From the NCBI RefSeq assembly GCF_040822065.1, contig NZ_CP162005.1, positions 5,704,001 to 5,768,000 of the forward strand: a DNA stretch of 64,000 nucleotides, in the 5' to 3' direction. This document shows, piece by piece, positions 59,750-64,000 of this stretch. The first letter of the stretch is position 1; each line of letters begins with the position of its first letter. A model generated the notes under the pieces. That model was given only the letters and a program-made list of their open reading frames with translations, made no database searches and was not told the DNA's origin. Origin of the DNA: Pedobacter sp. WC2423 (lineage in GTDB: Bacteria > Bacteroidota > Bacteroidia > Sphingobacteriales > Sphingobacteriaceae). The position numbers and the translations under genes are program-made.

Positions 59750-60818
59750 TGGGAATAGTAATTTTGAACGTCGTACCATGATTCACAGAGGAACTGACAG
59801 ATATTTTTCCGTCAATCTTGTTTAAAGCTTCCTTGACTATAAACAATCCCAAACCACTTCCTTTGTTATTTTTTGTTTTAAAGAACTGCGTAAATATCTT
59901 TTCCAGATGTTCGTTGAGAATACCCAGTCCATTATCAGTAATTGATATTTCGGCAGATAGCAAATTTGCTTCTATGGAAATATCCACCACCTTATGATGT
60001 CCGCTTTCTTTATGATATTTGATCGCATTAGAAATCAGGTTACCCAAAATCACCTCGATCCGGAACGAATCCCCTATAAATGGATGTGTCTGATTAATAT
60101 TCAGGTTAAACTGCGTATCTCTTTCGCTGTAAGCATACAGGTCAATCATTTCGTCTACCAGTGTCTTGAAGTTGATGTCTGAATTTTCAGAGATGTTCTT
60201 ATTGTTTTTATAGTACTGAAGTGTTTTCTGTATATAATAATCCAGTTTATTAGAACAGGATTCTATCAATTCCCAGTATTCCCCGCTAGAATTATAAAGT
60301 CCCTCCATTTTCACCAGGTTTACAATACCAATGACCGAAACCAGGGGAGCCCTTAATTCGTGAGAGATACTATAGATAAAGCGGTTCAGCTCATCGTTTG
60401 TCTTTTCCAGTTCTTTAATCTTATTTCTCAGATCAATTTTAGACTTATAAGCATCATGTGCATTTTTGATAGAATTATGCAATTCCAGATCATTCCATGG
60501 CTTAGTGATATATCGGTAAATATCACCATGGTTAATCGCATCTGCTAATGCAGCAATATCAGTATAACCAGTCAAAAGTATGCGGATAGGATCCGGATAG
60601 GTATGTGCTATACTCTTAAAGAATTCTACACCTGTAGTTTCAGGCATCTTTTGATCAGCAATAATCACTTCTACCGGAAGGTTCTCTAATACCTTTAAAC
60701 CTTCGGCTGCGGATATTGCTGTGTAAATCTCATATTGTCTCCTAAAACTTGCTTTGAAGGCGAGGAGGTTGTTCTCTTCATCGTCAATATATAAAACTTT
60801 AACAGGCGAGCGAGTCAT
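59739..60818 (-). CDS. receiver-histidine kinase hybrid
   Basis: 359 residues. An N-terminal receiver domain ('VLYIDDEENNLLAF', phospho-acceptor Asp55 in 'IIADQKMPETTG', Lys107 in 'ITKPW') is followed by a coiled-coil linker, HisKA with His153 in 'YSISHELRAPLVSV', and HATPase_c ('VILGNLISNAIKYH', 'DNGLGI', 'GSGLGLFIVKEALN'). The receiver-first order means it can be switched by phosphate from the upstream 7TM kinase. It starts 1 base after that kinase's stop codon and overlaps the response regulator by 11 bases. Confidence 0.93.
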   Translation of the reverse strand: MTRSPVKVLYIDDEENNLLAFKASFRRQYEIYTAISAAEGLKVLENLPVEVIIADQKMPETTGVEFFKSIAHTYPDPIRILLTGYTDIAALADAINHGDIYRYITKPWNDLELHNSIKNAHDAYKSKIDLRNKIKELEKTNDELNRFIYSISHELRAPLVSVIGIVNLVKMEGLYNSSGEYWELIESCSNKLDYYIQKTLQYYKNNKNISENSDINFKTLVDEMIDLYAYSERDTQFNLNINQTHPFIGDSFRIEVILGNLISNAIKYHKESGHHKVVDISIEANLLSAEISITDNGLGILNEHLEKIFTQFFKTKNNKGSGLGLFIVKEALNKIDGKISVSSSVNHGTTFKITIPNAK

Positions 60819-60819
60819 A

Positions 60820-62976
60820 TTATTGTATGTTTAAAGGCAAGGTAATAATAAATTCTGTACCTAGATTCACTTTTGTGACAACATCTATATGGCCTTTATG
60901 TTTTTCTATGATACTGAAAACAATAGACAGGCCTAAACCTGTTCCTTCCCCAACTTGTTTTGTAGTGAAAAAAGGTTCAAATATTTTCTGTTTGATTTCA
61001 TCGGTCATTCCAGACCCGGTATCTTTAATACTGATAACCACATGATCAGGTATCGAAGAAGTCGTGATATAAATATACTCTTCTTCTGCCGGATTTTCTT
61101 TGACCTTTAACGCATGCAGCGCATTAGTAATCAGATTCATAAAAACCTGGTTTATTTTACCAGGCAAGCATTCCACCAGTGGGATGGGCTGCAGGTCTTT
61201 AATAATTTTGATAGATGAAGGAACCGTGCTCCGGAGTAAAACCAAGGTAGATTCTATACCTTCATTTAAGTCTACAGGTTTGGTATCATTCTCATCGAGT
61301 CTGCTGAAATTTTTCAGGCTTCTGATAATTTCTGCCGTTCTTTTTGCCCCTTCTCCAATTCCGGAAAGCAAAGAATTAATTTCCGTTTTGATAAAATCAA
61401 TATCAATTTGTTTTTTAAACCTGTCAATAGCTGAGATTTGTTCCCTGATATCCTGGTCAGGATCGATTTCTTCATATTTCTGTATCACATCGTACAGATC
61501 ATTAATATCCAGTCCGAGTGGTTTGATATTGGAAGTTACAAAATTAATAGGATTGTTGATCTCATGGGCAATTCCAGCAGTCAGCTGACCCAGACCAGCC
61601 ATCTTTTCGGCATCCACTAATTGTGACTGTGCTTCTTTTAATTCTTTCAGCGTCAGGTTTAAAGTAAGATTCGAATTCTGTAATTCTTCTGTACGTTTAT
61701 TCACCTGAATTTCCAGTTCGATGTTTTGTTCACGGATCAGTCTTTCATTCTCTTTAGAGATTCTTAGTGCTTGTTCCTGAGATTGCTCTTTATCTTTCCG
61801 GTAAACATTTATTTTATCTGCCAGTGCGAACGAAAGTAAGGTGATTTGTATCACAGAGCCAATTTCTAAAATATAAGAAGTAAAGAGATTGTACTCAACC
61901 AGGTTGAAATTTCTTAAAACAAAGATGACCACACACAATAAAAAGATCGTATAGGCGACCAAAAAGAACAGGGCAGGGCGGGAACCTTTTCTCCGGATTA
62001 CATTGGCCACATACAAGAAATAAAGTGACCCAAATAAAGCCAGGGTCTGCAAAGACTTGATGCTGATGGTATGCGCACCTGAAATCCAGGCGACAAGCGC
62101 TATAAAGTAGAAAAAGACAAACAGGTCAATTCCGATATGCAGTTTTGGTGTGTATACTTTTGTTTGTAAAAATCTTTTTAAGAACAGTGCTGTCGTAATA
62201 CCTGAGAAAAATGGAACCAGAAAAGAACTGTTTATGGCCAGCCATGGACTATCCGGCCATAGGAATTTAAATGCATAACCCTGAAAAGTGGCCTGCGTTA
62301 AACCCACAAAGAAGATATAGAAGATGTAATAAATATAACTTGGATCTTTTACCGTAAAGGATATAAACAGGTTATACAAAATCATGATAATGATAATTCC
62401 GGCATAGATCCCAAACAGGATATTCTTGCTGTTATCATTGACCAGTACTACTTTGGGTGTGCCTAAAGAAATAGGCAACTGGATCTGGTCTGTAGAACTA
62501 ACACTGATGTAAAAGGTTTCTTTTTTATTTCTGGCCATGTTAACCGGAAATATATAGTTCGGATTATCGACTAACCTGGCATGAAAGGCTTTAAACTTTC
62601 CTAATTTTGAAGAGGCATAAAGCTTATGGTTATCCAGTCTGTACAAGGTAATACTATCAATTGCCGGCTGTGCGACAACGAGCATTAAATTTTCTGCAAG
62701 ACTTTGATTATCTACTGTAAATTTTATCCATATTTTATCTGAAGTGATACCCAGATTAGGGACTCTCTGATTGAGATATTCGAATTTGCGGCCGATAACC
62801 TCCTGGATAGTTAATGATTTTGCAGGATCTCTGAAAATGGATATACCATTTTCAATCTTTAAAATGTTGTTTTCGTTTTTAAAGACAAGCGTACTGTCCT
62901 GTGTCGCTGAATAGGTGAGAACGGCACTGCATAGCAGTGCTATTGTTAAAAATAGTATTTTTTTAAACAGGATCAT
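60820..62976 (-). CDS. 7TM-DISM sensor histidine kinase
   Basis: 718 residues. Signal peptide (1-24), an extracytoplasmic sensor of the 7TMR-DISM extracellular-2 type (about 30-175, with 'YLNQRVPNLGITSDKIWIKF'), seven membrane helices (about 185-390), a coiled coil ('LEIQVNKRTEELQNSNLTLN'), a phospho-acceptor block with His471 in 'GIAHEINNPINFV', and HATPase_c ('VFMNLITNALHALK', 'DTGSGM', 'GTGLGLSIVFSII'). The sensor domain often binds small carbohydrate-like or other ligands. Its start overlaps the end of the GNAT-like gene by 14 bases, so the two are translationally coupled. Confidence 0.93.
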   Translation of the reverse strand: MILFKKILFLTIALLCSAVLTYSATQDSTLVFKNENNILKIENGISIFRDPAKSLTIQEVIGRKFEYLNQRVPNLGITSDKIWIKFTVDNQSLAENLMLVVAQPAIDSITLYRLDNHKLYASSKLGKFKAFHARLVDNPNYIFPVNMARNKKETFYISVSSTDQIQLPISLGTPKVVLVNDNSKNILFGIYAGIIIIMILYNLFISFTVKDPSYIYYIFYIFFVGLTQATFQGYAFKFLWPDSPWLAINSSFLVPFFSGITTALFLKRFLQTKVYTPKLHIGIDLFVFFYFIALVAWISGAHTISIKSLQTLALFGSLYFLYVANVIRRKGSRPALFFLVAYTIFLLCVVIFVLRNFNLVEYNLFTSYILEIGSVIQITLLSFALADKINVYRKDKEQSQEQALRISKENERLIREQNIELEIQVNKRTEELQNSNLTLNLTLKELKEAQSQLVDAEKMAGLGQLTAGIAHEINNPINFVTSNIKPLGLDINDLYDVIQKYEEIDPDQDIREQISAIDRFKKQIDIDFIKTEINSLLSGIGEGAKRTAEIIRSLKNFSRLDENDTKPVDLNEGIESTLVLLRSTVPSSIKIIKDLQPIPLVECLPGKINQVFMNLITNALHALKVKENPAEEEYIYITTSSIPDHVVISIKDTGSGMTDEIKQKIFEPFFTTKQVGEGTGLGLSIVFSIIEKHKGHIDVVTKVNLGTEFIITLPLNIQ

Positions 62977-63670
62977 GCAGATTTGGGATGTCTAAATTAT
63001 ATTCTAACTGGTACATACCTTTTGGGCCTCTTTCTTCAAAAAGCTGATGCGGATTGTCACGCAGGGAAAGAATTTTTTCACGTTCTGAATCATCGGCATT
63101 ACTCAAATCAAATGGATTTCTTAACCGCATTGCAGTGGCCACAAGGTCATCTTTAGGATAGTAAAACAAACCATTGTTACCTAATGAGGTTTCGATCACG
63201 CAGCCTACTCTTTTTCCCATTCTAACTGTAACAGGGGCACATAATACAAATAAGCTTACGATAGGCAGTTTTGCAGCAAGCACAGAACCTACTCTGGCCA
63301 GCACGTGGCTTCCAATACCCATACCAGCAACTTCTCTTGAGTTCCATAACCCACATAATTCACAGGTTCCACCACGGTCTTCATCCGCATTGATCATGTC
63401 ATATATTTTCGGATCGTATTTACCAATTGCAGAGGCAATAGGCAATTCATACTGAGCTGTTTGAATCTGGATCCTTGCACCTCCGTACACAAATTTAGTT
63501 TCTTTATCTTCCACTAAGATGACCATGGTCTTTGGATCCTCTACCCAATCCTGTTTGTTTGAAGTAATCTGGGTGATGCCATAAAGTTCAAGTAAGCGTT
63601 TGTGGCCGACAATAAATTTTGAGCAGGCTTCCGGATCGTCCGGAGCTCTGAATGTTCTAATGTGTATCAT
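62963..63670 (-). CDS. GNAT-fold acyltransferase-like protein
   Basis: 235 residues, no signal peptide. The N-terminal 'IRTFRAPDDPEACSKFIVGH' is the first strand and helix of a GNAT fold; 'KFVYGGARIQIQTA' is the central strand pair and 'VAGMGIGSHVLARVGSVLAA' the acyl-CoA pyrophosphate loop region (GxGxGS instead of the standard Q/RxxGxG/A). The following 'IVSLFVLCAPVTVRMGKRVG' fits the next strand-helix. Long GNAT relatives include autoinducer synthases and N-acyl amino acid synthases. Its coupling to the 7TM kinase suggests that the product may be the kinase's signal; this is inference. Confidence 0.65.
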   Translation of the reverse strand: MIHIRTFRAPDDPEACSKFIVGHKRLLELYGITQITSNKQDWVEDPKTMVILVEDKETKFVYGGARIQIQTAQYELPIASAIGKYDPKIYDMINADEDRGGTCELCGLWNSREVAGMGIGSHVLARVGSVLAAKLPIVSLFVLCAPVTVRMGKRVGCVIETSLGNNGLFYYPKDDLVATAMRLRNPFDLSNADDSEREKILSLRDNPHQLFEERGPKGMYQLEYNLDIPNLHDPV

Positions 63671-64000
63671 TGTCTCCGTTTATATTAGTGATTGTATTCA
63701 ACTCATCAGTAAACAATTCGTCGAAGTCAACAAAGTACCTTCCTGATGTGCTAAATTGATTAAGCAATATGCGACGACTGATGTCTGTAACCATAGCTCC
63801 ACCCAAAGTTACTGCCGAAGCAAGTTGCGGCCAGCCAACAATAGTTTTGTTCATCTCCCCAACCGATTTCATCATGGCCGGAGATAAATTCTCAAAACCT
63901 ATGATTTTTCCGAGGTACCCTATTTTTTCAGGAATAGTCAGTTTATTTAACATTTCTGTAAGCTGATCTGCGCTTAATGCTTCCAGCTCGGCTACTTTTC
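63657..64000 (-). CDS. unrecognised protein, 5' end beyond window
   Basis: The frame is open from 63657 to the right edge. It reads 'KVAELEALSADQLTEM' upstream of the internal ATG at 63953, with no stop, so that ATG is probably not the start. The visible 113 residues are helical, with 'IPEKIGYLGKIIGFENLSPA' and 'LASAVTLGGAMVTDISRRIL', and no motif I recognise. Its stop overlaps the GNAT-like gene by 14 bases, making it part of the same operon. Confidence 0.7.
   Translation of the reverse strand, partial: KVAELEALSADQLTEMLNKLTIPEKIGYLGKIIGFENLSPAMMKSVGEMNKTIVGWPQLASAVTLGGAMVTDISRRILLNQFSTSGRYFVDFDELFTDELNTITNINGDNDTH

Overview
The window reads as chromosomal DNA of a Bacteroidota bacterium of the Sphingobacteriaceae type, probably Pedobacter or a close relative. 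Grounds: a SusC/SusD pair, lipoproteins with Bacteroidota-style lipoboxes followed by Lys-rich or polar residues, several TAnnTTTG promoter elements, AT-rich translation starts without strong Shine-Dalgarno sequences, and families common in that group. The genus is inferred from gene content alone; there is no rRNA or tRNA gene here. I found no CRISPR array, insertion sequence, transposase or phage gene.

Layout. 1-2204: two TPR proteins (the first cut by the window edge) and an unrecognised protein. 2401-3447: a GC-rich GH5 glycosidase lipoprotein. 3758-4978: remains of a sugar-oxidation operon, with a decayed aldo/keto reductase joined by TAATG to a frameshifted zinc alcohol dehydrogenase. 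5119-17343: an NmrA-type reductase with an AraC regulator, a membrane class III nucleotide cyclase, a Gfo/Idh/MocA oxidoreductase, an aldo/keto reductase with its TetR, an amidase facing a Crp/Fnr regulator, a DUF6624 protein, a repeat-rich non-coding block and two small proteins. 17576-25653: a hydrolase and an AraC gene that have both lost their 3' ends at a shared junction, an HxlR/NmrA divergon, an SMP-30 protein, and a four-gene TonB-receptor operon with a secreted DJ-1/PfpI protein. 25697-37167: an unknown membrane-anchored protein, then a long minus-strand run of TetR, RND efflux pump (adaptor, pump, outer-membrane channel), TetR-like protein, NDH-2 and a 776-residue GAF-like protein. 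37220-40083: a Crp/Fnr remnant, a frameshifted MFS transporter, an isochorismatase-fold protein, a truncated NAD(P)H oxidoreductase and its HxlR.

40170-49569 is a compact glycan locus: an anomeric kinase of the NahK type, a LacI regulator, SusD, SusC, an unknown 193-residue protein and a GH109 enzyme (family activity alpha-N-acetylgalactosaminidase). Three copies of the palindrome CAAACGTTTG lie in front of its three transcription units, which points to one LacI regulon for alpha-GalNAc glycans. Next to it is a fluoride module: a well-placed promoter, a crcB fluoride riboswitch and a CLC-F fluoride/proton antiporter.

51173-58777 holds an XRE regulator, an HPP membrane protein with a Crp/Fnr regulator, an AhpD-like protein, an NmrA/HxlR divergon with overlapping promoters, an SDR, a second nucleotide cyclase, an AraC regulator and a class I aldolase. 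59324-64000 is a tightly overlapping minus-strand operon: an unknown protein, a GNAT-like protein, a 7TM sensor kinase, a receiver-kinase hybrid and a single-domain response regulator. It is laid out like a signal-synthase plus sensor system, and with the GalNAc regulon it is the most interesting part of the window.

Two themes recur. Three HxlR regulators each sit divergently beside an NAD(P)H-dependent reductase. Several genes are damaged (two 1-base frameshifts, two convergent-gene deletion junctions, and remnants of aldo/keto reductase and Crp/Fnr genes), which suggests ongoing gene loss, or, for the two single-base shifts, possible assembly errors.
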